A DNA stretch of 64,000 nucleotides from Ideonella dechloratans (GTDB lineage Bacteria; Pseudomonadota; Gammaproteobacteria; Burkholderiales; Burkholderiaceae_C): NCBI RefSeq assembly GCF_021049305.1, contig NZ_CP088082.1, positions 62,001-126,000 on the forward strand. Direction: 5' to 3'. Shown here piece by piece: positions 31,734-40,656 of the stretch. Position numbers and translations under genes: made by a program. Below the pieces are notes generated by a model. That model did no database searches. It was not told the origin of the DNA and saw nothing but the letters and a program-made list of their open reading frames with translations. Every line of letters begins with the position of its first letter. The first letter of the stretch is position 1.

Positions 31734-32519
31734 ATGACCGTCTCCATGAACCCCGCCACGACAACCCCTTCCACCGTGCTCATCACCGGCTGCTCCTCCG
31801 GCTTCGGCCTGGAGACGGCACGCCTCTTCCTGGCCCGCGGCTGGCAGGTGGTCGCCACCCTGCGCCAGCCGCGCGAGGGGCTGTTGCCGGCGTCCGAGCG
31901 CCTGCGCCTGCTGCCCCTGGATGTGACCGATCCCGACAGCATCCGGGCCTGTCTGGCCGAGGCCGGCCCGATCGATGCCCTGGTCAACAACGCCGGCATC
32001 GGCCTGCTGGCACCCCTGGAGGGCATGACGATGGCCCAGGCCCGCGAGCTTTTCGAGACCAACACCCTGGGCATGCTGGCGATGACGCAGGCGGTGCTGC
32101 CGCAGTTCCGGAAGCAGGGCCGGGGCGTGGTGGTGAACGTGAGCTCGAGCGTCACGCTCAAGCCCTTGCCCCTGCTCTCGGTCTACACCGCCAGCAAGGC
32201 CGCGGTGAACGCGTTCACCGAGTCGGTGGCGCTGGAACTGGCCCCGTTTGGCGTGCGCATGCACCTGGTGCTGCCGGGCCGTGCACCGGCCACGGCCTTC
32301 GGCGACAACGCGCGAGGGCGCATGCCGTCCGAACCGCACCCGGCCTACGCCGCCTTCCAGGCCGAGGTCTTCGCCGGCCTGCGCGACACCCAGACACCCG
32401 TGACGGAGGTGGCCGATGTGACCGAGGCCGTGTGGCGCGCCGTGACCGACCCCCGCGCGCCCATGCGGATGCCGGCGGGGGCCGATGCCTTGGCGCTGGC
32501 CGGGGCGCCCTTCGCCTGA
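31734..32519 (+). CDS. Short-chain dehydrogenase/reductase
   Basis: A 261-residue SDR. Motifs: TGCSSGFG 18-25 for the nucleotide, NNAG 85-88, Ser near 137-139, and Tyr151/Lys155 (YTASK). Arg44 in TLRQP after the second strand favours NADPH. The classical SDR oxidoreductases adjacent to AraC regulators often act on aldehydes or ketones of unknown identity. The ATG at 31734 begins conserved sequence; a much longer frame exists upstream but is antisense to araC. Likely target of the divergent AraC-type regulator. Confidence 0.9.
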   Translation: MTVSMNPATTTPSTVLITGCSSGFGLETARLFLARGWQVVATLRQPREGLLPASERLRLLPLDVTDPDSIRACLAEAGPIDALVNNAGIGLLAPLEGMTMAQARELFETNTLGMLAMTQAVLPQFRKQGRGVVVNVSSSVTLKPLPLLSVYTASKAAVNAFTESVALELAPFGVRMHLVLPGRAPATAFGDNARGRMPSEPHPAYAAFQAEVFAGLRDTQTPVTEVADVTEAVWRAVTDPRAPMRMPAGADALALAGAPFA

Positions 32520-32603
32520 GCCGGTCCCACCGGCCACGGGCCTGCAGGGAGGCGCGGAAGGGTCTATCCTGCGATGCCTCTGCAACCTCCTGAACGATCT
32601 GCC

Positions 32604-33209
32604 ATGAAGCTCTACTACAAGCCCGGTGCCTGCTCGCTCGCCTCCCACATCGCCCTGGAAGAGGCGGGTCTGCCCTATCAGACCGAGGCCGTGGACCTGA
32701 AGACCAAGGTGACCGCCAGCGGCCAGGACTACTGGCAGATCAATCCCAAGGGCTATGTGCCGGCCCTGCGGCTGGACAGCGGCGAACTGTTGACCGAAGG
32801 CCCGGCCATCCTGCAGTACGTGGCCGACCAGGCGCCCGCCGCGGCCCTGGCGCCTGCCGCCGGCACGGTGGCGCGCTATCAGTTGCAAGCCTGGCTGACC
32901 TTCATCGGCACCGAGCTGCACCGCTCCTGCACGGCCTTCTTCCATCCGCAGGCCGGGGACGACTGGAAGGCCATCGCCCGCGCCACCCTGGAGCGCCGCC
33001 TGTCCTACGTGGACGGAGAGCTGCAGGGGCGCGCCTACCTGACCGGGGACGGCTTCACCGTGGCCGATGCCTATCTGTTCACCGTGCTGAGCTGGATGAA
33101 GCCGATCGGCATGGACCTCTCCGGCTGGCCGCGGATCGTGGCCTTCCAGGCCCGGGTGGCGGCCCGCCCGGCCGTGCAGGCGGCGTTGAAGGCCGAGGGC
33201 CTCGCCTGA
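32604..33209 (+). CDS. gstA: Beta-class glutathione S-transferase
   Basis: A 201-residue cytoplasmic enzyme conjugating glutathione to electrophiles. The N-terminal thioredoxin fold opens MKLYYKPGACSLASHIALEE, with Cys10 and Ser11 of the beta class. GYVPAL (cis-Pro) and EGPAILQYVAD bind glutathione; the C-terminal helical domain has FTVADAYLFTVLSW. The ATG at 32604 is chosen over 32574 because the fold starts there. It stands alone between the SDR and a secreted unknown. Confidence 0.94.
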   Translation: MKLYYKPGACSLASHIALEEAGLPYQTEAVDLKTKVTASGQDYWQINPKGYVPALRLDSGELLTEGPAILQYVADQAPAAALAPAAGTVARYQLQAWLTFIGTELHRSCTAFFHPQAGDDWKAIARATLERRLSYVDGELQGRAYLTGDGFTVADAYLFTVLSWMKPIGMDLSGWPRIVAFQARVAARPAVQAALKAEGLA

Positions 33210-33326
33210 GCCGGGGCCGCCGAGCCAGCGGGAGGTGATTTCGCGGGGTGATGACTTGGATGGGGCTCAAGGCCCGATGCCGGATGCCGAAGTCATTCGA
33301 CGTGATCACTCCAAGAAGTACCCACC

Positions 33327-34049
33327 ATGACACTGTCGCACCACCTGTTTGTTGTCGCCGGCCTGCTGCTGGCCCAGGTCGCCTGGGCCGCCGAGGCCGA
33401 TGAACGCTGGGTCGAGATCGCCAGCACGGACAAGGCCCAATGGCTGGGCAAGAAGGGCAGCGGCGATGTTGCCAATCTCGGCAAGCAGAAGGGCAATGCC
33501 TACAGCTACGTCTACCAGGTCTTGAACAAGAAGGACAAGACCTACGAGTACAAGCAACTGTTCGTCGAGCTCTCGTCCTGCAGAAGGGGCTACGGCTACG
33601 TCTACTACAACAGCATGGAAGGCGAGTTCCTCGGCAAGGACGGATTCGTGAGGTTCGGCACGACGGTGGCCGACGCGCTGGGGTCCATGGCCTGCACCTC
33701 CTGGGATCAGAAAACCGGCAAGGCCTCCCGGGCGGACCAGGGTGACACCTGGGAGGTCGTGGCCAGTGCCGTCGAGACCGGCAACAAGTACGCGCTCAAG
33801 ACCGACACGGTGCGCACGACGGTCTACAACAAGAAGCCGTCCGTCGCGGTGCTCTACAGCTACGAGGACGTGAAGAACAACACCGTGTCCTACGGCGAGT
33901 ACGTGTTCCCGCTGGCGGATTGCAAGCGGGGCTTCGGCGTGGCCTACAGCCTGAACTTCGACGGCGAACAGCTCTACAAGACCGACCTGGCGCTGGATGG
34001 AGACTCTGTGCTGTCGGCCACCATCAGCGCACTGTGTGCCAAGGTCTGA
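33327..34049 (+). CDS. Secreted protein with two tandem homologous domains, function unknown
   Basis: A 240-residue exported protein. Signal peptide 1-21 (VAWA|AEAD). The mature protein is an internal duplication. Half 1 contains SCRRGYGYVYYNSMEG and ends DALGSMAC; half 2 contains DCKRGFGVAYSLNFDG and ends ISALC. Each half carries two Cys in the same place, presumably one disulphide per domain, and each has a YSY(V/E)-type strand before it. This resembles the surface-adhesin E-type small beta domains only loosely. Flanked by a GST and, convergently, by the copper-locus lipoprotein; no functional link is evident. Confidence 0.75.
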   Translation: MTLSHHLFVVAGLLLAQVAWAAEADERWVEIASTDKAQWLGKKGSGDVANLGKQKGNAYSYVYQVLNKKDKTYEYKQLFVELSSCRRGYGYVYYNSMEGEFLGKDGFVRFGTTVADALGSMACTSWDQKTGKASRADQGDTWEVVASAVETGNKYALKTDTVRTTVYNKKPSVAVLYSYEDVKNNTVSYGEYVFPLADCKRGFGVAYSLNFDGEQLYKTDLALDGDSVLSATISALCAKV

Positions 34050-34076
34050 CCAGGTTCATGGCCGGGTCGGCGGCCT

Positions 34077-35516
34077 TCAGCGCCGCGTGATCAGCTGCGA
34101 CACCGGGTAGCCGCCCATGCTGCCCACGCTGCCGTAGGCCGCCACCGTGGTGCCGGTCATGCAGATGGCCCCCATCATGCCCAGTGCGGTGCAGTCGGCG
34201 TAGGCCGTCTGCTGCAGCTGGGCGGCGCTGAGTGCGGCGGTGGGGTCGTCCGGGTTCACGAAGATCAGCGCGTAGGCGTTGCCCGTGCCGCCCGAAGCCG
34301 GGTTGGCGGCGCTCGGGTAGCCCGCATAGAGCGCATCGCTGGCCGGGCCGGGCTTCCAGCCGGCGTTGCCATGGGCCACCACGAAGGTATCGGTCGTGGC
34401 CAGCGCGAAGCTGCCCACCAGCAGGCCGGTGCCGGTGCTGTCGCTCAGCGCAGCGAGCTGGTGACTGAGGCCGACCGTGCGCATCGGGTTGTCGGTCATC
34501 GACTCGCTCAGGCTGCCGCTCAGACCGGACACGCTGCGGGTGGTCGAATCCAGCGTGAAGCGGCCGGTGAAGATGCTGTTGTTGGGCTGGGTCTGCGGCT
34601 CGTACACGGTCAGCACGACGTTGTAGTCGCCCAGGATGTGCGCGGCGCCGGAGACCGCGCCCTGGCCCTGGGCGTTGTCGGCGCGGACGGTGAAGGCATG
34701 GCCTGCGCAGCTGCCGCCACAAGCCACCGTGGCCGGCAGGCTGGCGACCGTGACCGTGATGCCGCTGGGCACCGAGGCGATGGTGTAGCCGGTGATGGGG
34801 CTGCCACCATCGTCCACGCTACCTGCCGAGACCAGCACGCTCTGCGCCGTGCTGCCCAGGGTGACGCTGACGCCGGTGGGCTGGCCGGGCACCGTCAGCG
34901 CGTCCGCCGACACCACCGCCACCGGCCAGGTGACGGCTGCGGCCGCGGCGTAACGGTCGTCGCCGGCCTGGTCGGCGGCCAGCACGCAGTCGCCCACCGC
35001 CAGGCCTTGCACCAGGCCATCGCCGGCCCCCACGCTGCAGACCGCGGGCGTGAGGCTGCGGTAGGCCACCGCCAGGCCCGAGCTGGCCGAGGCCGCCACC
35101 CTGGCGCTGCGCCCCACCCGCAAGCTGCTGGCCGAGCTGCTGGGGTCGAAGCTCAGCGTCTGGGCCAGTGGCGAGCTCACCTGCACGCTCAGGGTCTGGG
35201 TGACCTGCGGAGCGGAGCGGTGGCTGGCATCACCGGCCTGATCGGCCGCCACCACACAGTCACCGAGGGCCAGGGCCGTCACCAGCCCGTCTGTGCTGAC
35301 GCTGCAAACCGTGCTGCTGAGGCTGCTGAAGCTCACCACCAGACCTGAGCTGGCCGTGGCGCCGACCTGGGCCGTGCCGCCCAGGGTGAGGGTGGGCGCG
35401 GGGTTGAAGGTGATGGCCTGGCTCTGGGCCAGATCGGCGCCGGACAGGCCGCCGCCGCAGGCGGTCAGGCCCGCGGCCAGCAGCGTGGCCAAAAAGAGGC
35501 GGGGGATGCGGAACAT
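34077..35516 (-). CDS. Lipoprotein with tandem Ig-like repeats and a Fn3-like domain, last gene of the copper locus
   Basis: A 479-residue lipoprotein (lipobox GLTAC, Cys20). Residues about 33-115 and 117-205 are two copies of an Ig-like bacterial domain sharing ATASSGL...VCSV...ALGDCVVAADQAGD. Residues about 208-295 look fibronectin-III-like (PGQPTGVSV...SPITGYTIAS). The C-terminal 180 residues are unrecognised and contain a four-Cys/Met patch, YADCTALGMMGAICMTG, which might bind metal. It starts 28 bases after the OprC-like receptor gene ends, so it is co-transcribed with it. A role in surface display or copper handling is inference only. Confidence 0.72.
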   Translation of the reverse strand: MFRIPRLFLATLLAAGLTACGGGLSGADLAQSQAITFNPAPTLTLGGTAQVGATASSGLVVSFSSLSSTVCSVSTDGLVTALALGDCVVAADQAGDASHRSAPQVTQTLSVQVSSPLAQTLSFDPSSSASSLRVGRSARVAASASSGLAVAYRSLTPAVCSVGAGDGLVQGLAVGDCVLAADQAGDDRYAAAAAVTWPVAVVSADALTVPGQPTGVSVTLGSTAQSVLVSAGSVDDGGSPITGYTIASVPSGITVTVASLPATVACGGSCAGHAFTVRADNAQGQGAVSGAAHILGDYNVVLTVYEPQTQPNNSIFTGRFTLDSTTRSVSGLSGSLSESMTDNPMRTVGLSHQLAALSDSTGTGLLVGSFALATTDTFVVAHGNAGWKPGPASDALYAGYPSAANPASGGTGNAYALIFVNPDDPTAALSAAQLQQTAYADCTALGMMGAICMTGTTVAAYGSVGSMGGYPVSQLITRR

Positions 35517-35544
35517 GGTGTGTCCTTGTGCGAAGGGGCGTCGT

Positions 35545-37794
35545 TCAGAAGGCCACGCGGGCGCCGACCAGCCAGGAACGGGCCTTGCCCGGCACGGCCA
35601 CGCACCAGGGGATGCCGGTGATGGCCATGGACGAGCCCTGGCCCAGGTAGGCGCCGCCGGTGGGCTGGCTGTAGCGGCGGTCGAGCAGGTTGTCCACGCC
35701 CAGGTCCAGCCGCGCGCTGTCGTCCAGCTGCCAGCTGGCGCGCCAGTTCAGCAGGGCATAGGCGGGGGTGCGGATCTCGTTGCGCACGGCCGAGACATCG
35801 GTCTTGGCCCGCACCACCTGCCACTCCAGCGTCTGCTGCCAGCCGCCCAGGGCGTGGCTCAGGCCCAGGCGCAGGTTCAGCGGCATCTGGTTGTAGAGCC
35901 CGTCGTGCGTCTGCAGGTTGCGGCCGTGCACCCAGTTCAGCACGCCGTTCAGGCCCCAGCGGCCCCCGGCGCCGTCGTCCCACAGCCGTGCCTGGCCGGA
36001 CAGGTCCAGGCCCTGCAGTTGCGCACGCTGGTTGGCGTACTGCAGCAGCACGAAGCCGTCGGTGGCGCTCAGGTTGTCGCTGCCGCACTGGCCGAAGCCG
36101 CAGCGCTGGGCGTCAATGTAGTGCTCGATGCGGGTGAGGTAGGCGTTGGCGCGCAGCGACCAGGCGGGGTCGGCCGGCACGCTGTCGGTGGCGTTGGCCG
36201 CCTGCCACTGGCCGCTCAGGCTCAGGGTGTGGGCCACCTCGGGCTTCAGGTCGGGCTGGCCGATGTAGCCGTTGCCGTCGCCCACGAAGTTGTTCATCAG
36301 CGCGGCCATGCCCTGGGTGGACCAGGCGTAGCGCTGGTACAGATTGGGCGCGCGCGACTTGCGCGCGTAGCCGAACTCATAGAGCGTCTGGACATCGGGC
36401 CGGTAGCGGGCCAGGGCGGTGAGGTCGGCGTTCAGGTCGCTGCGGTCGCGGTCGGCGGCGTTGAAGGCGGCGGCGTCCGCGCCCCACAGTGAGGACAGCG
36501 CGTCGTTGTAGCCCTGCACCGCACCGGCAGCGGTGTGCACCCGGCTCAGGCGCAGGCCGATCTGGTGGCTCCACTGTGGGCTCCAGCGCTGCTCCTGCTC
36601 GGCGTAGACGTCCACCTTGTCGCGCTGGCCCAGGTTCAGGTTCCAGAAGGTGTTGGGGCCCATGGTGCCGCCCACCGGCGGCCACCAGTCGTTCAGGCGG
36701 TAGCGCTGGTACTCCGCGCCCAGGCGAATGAGTTCGTCCGGCGTCGTCATCAGGCTGGCCTGCACTGAGGCGCCCAGCGTGCGGCCGGCCGTGTCCATGG
36801 GCATGCCGGTGCCGTAGTGGTCGCGGTCGGGGCCCATGTCCATGCGGTGGTCGGTGCGCTGGCTGTAGGCCTGGGCCTGCAGCTCGCCCCAGTCGTACTG
36901 GCCGCGGTAGCGGGCGTTGATCTGGATGCTGCGGTTGGACGTCATGTCCATGCGCTGGTTGGGGTAGCCCTCGAAGGGGATGTCCTGGTAGGCCGCGCTC
37001 AGCTGCAGCAGATGGTTGTCCTGCCGCAGCGCCAGGCTCAGCGCCTGGTTGTGCGCCCGGTAGGCCGAGGAGCCCACCTCGTCGGCCGGCAGGGTGCTGC
37101 CGGCGCCGGTGTTGCTGGCCGGGTCTTTGAAGGCCCATGCGGCCCGGACGTTGTCCGAGCGCGTGCTGGCGCCGCTGTAGCGCAGGCTCAGCGCGTCGGT
37201 GGCCAGGGTGAGGTTGGTGTCGGCGCTCCAGGCCTGGCCATTGCTGCGGTAGGCGCCGCCCAGCTCGCCCTTGTGCACCCAAGTGCCGGGCTGGGCCGCG
37301 AACAGCGGCGCCGCCGATTCCACCTGCACCGTGCCGCCCAGGCTGTCGCCGCCCACGCTGACCGGCGTGATGCCGGCGTAGACCTTCACCTGCCCCACCG
37401 CCGAGGCGTCGATGTAGGACAGCGGCGAGTTCATGTGGTTGGGGCAGGCGGCCATCAGGTCCATGCCGTCCACCTGCACCCGCAGGCGGTCGTCGGCCAG
37501 GCCGTGCACCGCCGGCAGGGCCGAGACCCCGCCTGCGCCGTTCAGGCTCACGCCGGGTTGGCCGTCCAGCAGGGCGGCGGCGTCGCTGCTGCCCAGCTTG
37601 CGCCGGGCCAGGGTGGCGGCGTCCACCGCCTGGGCCTGGGGCAGATCGTCCTTCTCGCCCAGCGGAGCCGGGGCGGTGATGGTGACCGTCTGCACCGGGG
37701 GCCGCGGTGCCTCCGGCGCGGTCTGCGCCCTCAATGGGCCGTGGGCCAGGGCGCAGGCGGTGGCCAGGGCCAGGGGGTGGGGGCGCAGGGTCAT
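35545..37794 (-). CDS. oprC: TonB-dependent copper receptor (OprC/NosA-like)
   Basis: A 749-residue outer-membrane receptor. Signal peptide 1-23, plug domain about 35-165, then a 22-strand barrel ending in VGARVAF. Two motifs known to bind copper in Pseudomonas OprC are visible: CxxxM at Cys117-Met121 (ACPNHM) in the plug and HxM at His316-Met318 (DHRMDM), with further Met residues beside it. This is strong evidence for copper rather than siderophore transport. The ATG at 37794 overlaps the stop of the di-heme gene by 4 bases (ATGA), implying translational coupling. The frame extends far upstream but that part is antisense-type noise. Confidence 0.9.
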   Translation of the reverse strand: MTLRPHPLALATACALAHGPLRAQTAPEAPRPPVQTVTITAPAPLGEKDDLPQAQAVDAATLARRKLGSSDAAALLDGQPGVSLNGAGGVSALPAVHGLADDRLRVQVDGMDLMAACPNHMNSPLSYIDASAVGQVKVYAGITPVSVGGDSLGGTVQVESAAPLFAAQPGTWVHKGELGGAYRSNGQAWSADTNLTLATDALSLRYSGASTRSDNVRAAWAFKDPASNTGAGSTLPADEVGSSAYRAHNQALSLALRQDNHLLQLSAAYQDIPFEGYPNQRMDMTSNRSIQINARYRGQYDWGELQAQAYSQRTDHRMDMGPDRDHYGTGMPMDTAGRTLGASVQASLMTTPDELIRLGAEYQRYRLNDWWPPVGGTMGPNTFWNLNLGQRDKVDVYAEQEQRWSPQWSHQIGLRLSRVHTAAGAVQGYNDALSSLWGADAAAFNAADRDRSDLNADLTALARYRPDVQTLYEFGYARKSRAPNLYQRYAWSTQGMAALMNNFVGDGNGYIGQPDLKPEVAHTLSLSGQWQAANATDSVPADPAWSLRANAYLTRIEHYIDAQRCGFGQCGSDNLSATDGFVLLQYANQRAQLQGLDLSGQARLWDDGAGGRWGLNGVLNWVHGRNLQTHDGLYNQMPLNLRLGLSHALGGWQQTLEWQVVRAKTDVSAVRNEIRTPAYALLNWRASWQLDDSARLDLGVDNLLDRRYSQPTGGAYLGQGSSMAITGIPWCVAVPGKARSWLVGARVAF

Positions 37795-39062
37795 GACTTC
37801 TTGGGCGCGGCGGGGAAGGGGGCGCTGTAGCGGGGGTCGCGGATGAACTGGTGGTCCGTCAGCGTCTTCAGGAAGGCGATCAGGTCGGCGCGGTCCTGGG
37901 CGCTGAAGTGGCGCGGGCGCAGCAGCGGGCTCTTGAGCGGGCTGTCCTTGCCGGCGCCCCGGCCGCCAGCGGCGTACAGGTCGATCACCTCGCCCAGCGT
38001 GGCCACCGAGCCGTCGTGCATGTAGGGCGCGGTCAGTTCGATGTTGCGCAAGGTGGGCGCCCGGTACATGCCCATGTCGCTGGCCTTGCCGGTGATCTCG
38101 ATCACGCCGGGGCTCTCGGCCGGGTAGGCGCCCTGGCCGTCCAGGTTGTAGAGCCCCTTGTTGTGGAAGGAGACATCGGGTTTGACCGTGGCCACGCTCA
38201 GGAACTGCCCGCCGAAGTTGGGCTCCTGGTGGCACTTGATGCAATCGGCCGACTTGAACAGCGCGTAGCCGCGGGCTTCCGAGGCCGTGTAGCGGGCCCG
38301 GCCCTGGCGCACCTGGTCGTACTTGCTGTTCGTCGTGATCAACGCACGCTCGAAGGAGGACACCGCCTTGACGATGTGGTCCCAGGTCGGCCGGCCAGCC
38401 GGGTCCTGCGGGAAGGCGGCGGCAAAGCGCGGTGCATAGGCCGGGTCGTCGGCCAGGCGCTGCAGTATCTGCTTGACGTTGCGGTCGTTGACACCCATCT
38501 CCACCGGCGTCTCGCCGAAGATGGGGTTGGTCATCTGCCGCTCCAGCGTGATCAGCGCCGGGTTGGCCCAGGTGTAGGTGGCGTTCCAGCCCACATTGCC
38601 CAGGGCCATGGGGCTGCGCGGGTGCAGCTGCCCGGTGGAGCCCAGGCCATGGGCGCGGCCATCGGTGAAGGCCAGCTTCTGCAGGTGGCAGGTGGTGCAG
38701 GCCTGCGTGCCGTTGCCCGACAGGCGCGTGTCGTAGAACAGGTAGCGGCCCAGGGCCACCTTGGCCTGGGTCATGGGGTTGTCGGCCGGCACGCGCGGCG
38801 GCGGCAGGTAGTCGGGCAGGTCCCAGGTCCAATCGCTGGCGGCTTGCACCGCGGAGGCGGACGGGGAGGGCAAAGAAGGCGAGGCGGGGGCGGCCGGGGC
38901 CGAGGCGGTGGCGGTGGCGGTGGCGGTGGCGGTGGCGGCGGTGGAGGTGGCGGGTGCCACCTCCGACGTGGCAGCGGGCTGCCGCTGGCAGCCCGTCACC
39001 ACGCCCGCCACGACCGCCAGGACCAGCAGCCACACTGGCCGCAGGCAGGACAGAGCGGTCAT
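37791..39062 (-). CDS. mbnH: MbnH-like di-heme lipoprotein (MauG/cytochrome c peroxidase family)
   Basis: A 423-residue lipoprotein (lipobox VVTGC, Cys25). A low-complexity Ala-Thr/Pro linker covers about 35-75. Two c-haem sites are present: CTTCH 122-126 and CIKCH 274-278. Its length and its pairing with an adjacent MbnP-like gene match the di-heme enzyme of the 'metallo-mystery pair'. In methanotrophs MbnH oxidises a Trp of MbnP to kynurenine, creating a copper site. Seven bases separate it from the mbnP-like gene upstream, and it overlaps the receptor gene downstream. The symbol is by similarity. Confidence 0.88.
   Translation of the reverse strand: MTALSCLRPVWLLVLAVVAGVVTGCQRQPAATSEVAPATSTAATATATATATASAPAAPASPSLPSPSASAVQAASDWTWDLPDYLPPPRVPADNPMTQAKVALGRYLFYDTRLSGNGTQACTTCHLQKLAFTDGRAHGLGSTGQLHPRSPMALGNVGWNATYTWANPALITLERQMTNPIFGETPVEMGVNDRNVKQILQRLADDPAYAPRFAAAFPQDPAGRPTWDHIVKAVSSFERALITTNSKYDQVRQGRARYTASEARGYALFKSADCIKCHQEPNFGGQFLSVATVKPDVSFHNKGLYNLDGQGAYPAESPGVIEITGKASDMGMYRAPTLRNIELTAPYMHDGSVATLGEVIDLYAAGGRGAGKDSPLKSPLLRPRHFSAQDRADLIAFLKTLTDHQFIRDPRYSAPFPAAPKKS
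38904..38933 (+). repeat. Hexanucleotide tandem repeat (GGCGGT)x5 inside the mbnH-like gene
   Basis: Five perfect copies of GGCGGT, followed by imperfect copies to about 38951. On the coding strand they encode alternating Ala-Thr in the linker between the lipid anchor and the first haem domain. Copy changes would keep the frame and only alter linker length. Confidence 0.95.
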
Positions 39063-39069
39063 GTCGGCC

Positions 39070-39999
39070 TCACCGGCTCATGGCCTTGAAGACCGTCTGG
39101 GTCTGGCCCGCGACGGCGGTGCCCGTGCCGGTGCCGTCCGGGTTGAAGTTCAGGGCCAGGGCGGCGAAGTCGCTCACGCAGCCAGCGTCCGTCGGGCTGG
39201 ACATGCAGCTGTTGGTCACGCTGAAGTTCTGCTGGGCGAACAGGCTTTGCACGTCCAGAGCGATCTGCTGCCGGGCCGGGTCGAAGTCGGCGAAGCTCAG
39301 CGTCAGGCGGTTGGGCGCGGTGCAGCCGGTGATGGGCACGCCGTTGGCGGGGTCGCCCACGCAGCCGGTGGAGCCCAGGTGCAGCAGCGTGACCGGGTTG
39401 CCGGCCTCGGTGCTCTGCAGCTCGATCTTGGTGAACTTGCGGCCGCCGCGCCAGTTCCAGGACATGCTGGGGTTGACGTCCGAGCGCAGCACGGCCGGGG
39501 TGGCGGCATCGGTGGAGCTCAGATGGTTCAGGCCCATCGGCACGCCCAGCGTCATCGTCACGCCCACATAGCGGCCGGCGGGCACCGTGCCCTGTATGGC
39601 CGTGTTGAGCGTGCCGGTGGTGCAGGCGCCGGTGCCGGCCTGGGACAGGGTGATCAGGCTGACGCTGCCGTTGGCGTCGGCGTAGTTGTTGTCGTCCGTG
39701 GTCGCCAGCGTCAGCGGCACGGTGCTGCCGTCGGCCTTGATCAGCTGGACATCCGAGACATAGAAGCGCAGGTCCTGGATCTGGGCGCTCTTGCTCGTGC
39801 TGCCCAGGCCAGTGATGGTGCTGCCGCAGCTCACCGGGGTGGTTCCGGCCACGGCCTCGAACTGCAGCGTCACGCTGCCAGCGCTGTCGGTGGCCCAGCC
39901 GGTCGCATCGTCGCCGCCGCCGCAGGCACTCAGCAGGGCGGCCAGCGCCAGACCGGCGCTCAGGGTGGACAGTACCAGGGGACGAACTTGGAATGCCAT
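39070..39999 (-). CDS. mbnP: MbnP-like copper-binding lipoprotein (four-Cys 'metallo-mystery pair' family)
   Basis: A 309-residue lipoprotein (lipobox LLSAC, Cys26). Family signatures visible are RFYVSDVQLI near 78-87, the Trp-rich MSWNWRGGRKF with Trp181 and Trp183, LLHLGSTGC (His207, Cys213) and C-terminal Cys226, Cys265 and Cys274. Members of this family bind copper after their partner di-heme protein converts a conserved Trp to kynurenine. GAGGAG precedes the ATG at 39999. First of three tightly spaced genes with the MbnH-like enzyme and OprC-like receptor. No methanobactin precursor was seen, so a methanobactin-independent role is likely. Confidence 0.88.
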   Translation of the reverse strand: MAFQVRPLVLSTLSAGLALAALLSACGGGDDATGWATDSAGSVTLQFEAVAGTTPVSCGSTITGLGSTSKSAQIQDLRFYVSDVQLIKADGSTVPLTLATTDDNNYADANGSVSLITLSQAGTGACTTGTLNTAIQGTVPAGRYVGVTMTLGVPMGLNHLSSTDAATPAVLRSDVNPSMSWNWRGGRKFTKIELQSTEAGNPVTLLHLGSTGCVGDPANGVPITGCTAPNRLTLSFADFDPARQQIALDVQSLFAQQNFSVTNSCMSSPTDAGCVSDFAALALNFNPDGTGTGTAVAGQTQTVFKAMSR

Positions 40000-40196
40000 G
40001 GATGCTCCTCGTGTGGTGATGGCATGGGTGTGGGTGGGCCGGCGCTGTGGGCGCGCAGGCCGGTGCCGCGCCGTGGGTCAGGGGGTGACGCAGGCGCAGG
40101 CACGCCGGCCGGAGCCGGCGGGTGTCTCAGTGCAAGAAAGAAGGAAGGCCGGGGCCGAACAGCCGTGCCCAGGGGCAGGCTGCCGGGCGCGGGCCC

Positions 40197-40562
40197 TCAG
40201 GCGAGGGCGGGTGGCCCGCGGGCGGGCAGGGGGCCCGTCGGGGTGCTGGGGACCGGATGCTGTGCAGGGGGCAGCAGCAGCCGGGTGCTCGGTGCCTCTT
40301 CATCCACCCCCAGCCAGGCCAGCACGGGCGGGGCCATCATCGGCAGGCACAGGGGGCAGTCGATGGCGTGGCGGTGGACCGCCGCGGCGTCGGGCTCGTC
40401 GGCCGGGTCGGCGGCGACCCAGCGCGGCGAGCCGCTGGCGCTGCAGACCAGCGTCAGGTCCACCGGCTTGAACAGCGGCGAGAGCGTGCCCACGCCGACG
40501 AACGCGACGTACCACGCCAGCAGGAGGCGCGCGAAACGTTGCAGGGTCAGCCGGTGAGCCAT
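40197..40562 (-). CDS. DUF2946-family protein, probable copper-associated
   Basis: A 121-residue protein. One hydrophobic segment (about 10-30) acts as signal or anchor. A His/Cys/Met cluster follows: His63, His65, Cys69, Cys72, then Met75-Met76 (HRHAIDCPLCLPMM), the DUF2946 hallmark. This family is regularly found in copper-responsive operons. The ATG at 40562 begins the conserved part; the frame extends upstream without support. It is 197 bases upstream of the mbnP-like gene and probably opens the operon. Confidence 0.78.
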   Translation of the reverse strand: MAHRLTLQRFARLLLAWYVAFVGVGTLSPLFKPVDLTLVCSASGSPRWVAADPADEPDAAAVHRHAIDCPLCLPMMAPPVLAWLGVDEEAPSTRLLLPPAQHPVPSTPTGPLPARGPPALA

Positions 40563-40656
40563 GGGGCGCTGATTATGGAGAAATGTGAAGCGCCGAACGG
40601 CGATCCCCAAGCGCCCGACACGGACTTGCGAACGATCAAGCGCAGGGCGCCAAGGC

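Noticed and set aside
37795..39033. Upstream in-frame extension of the copper receptor to over 1100 residues
   Set aside because: The extension is an alternative frame of the di-heme gene. The receptor's signal peptide and the ATGA overlap place the start at 37794.
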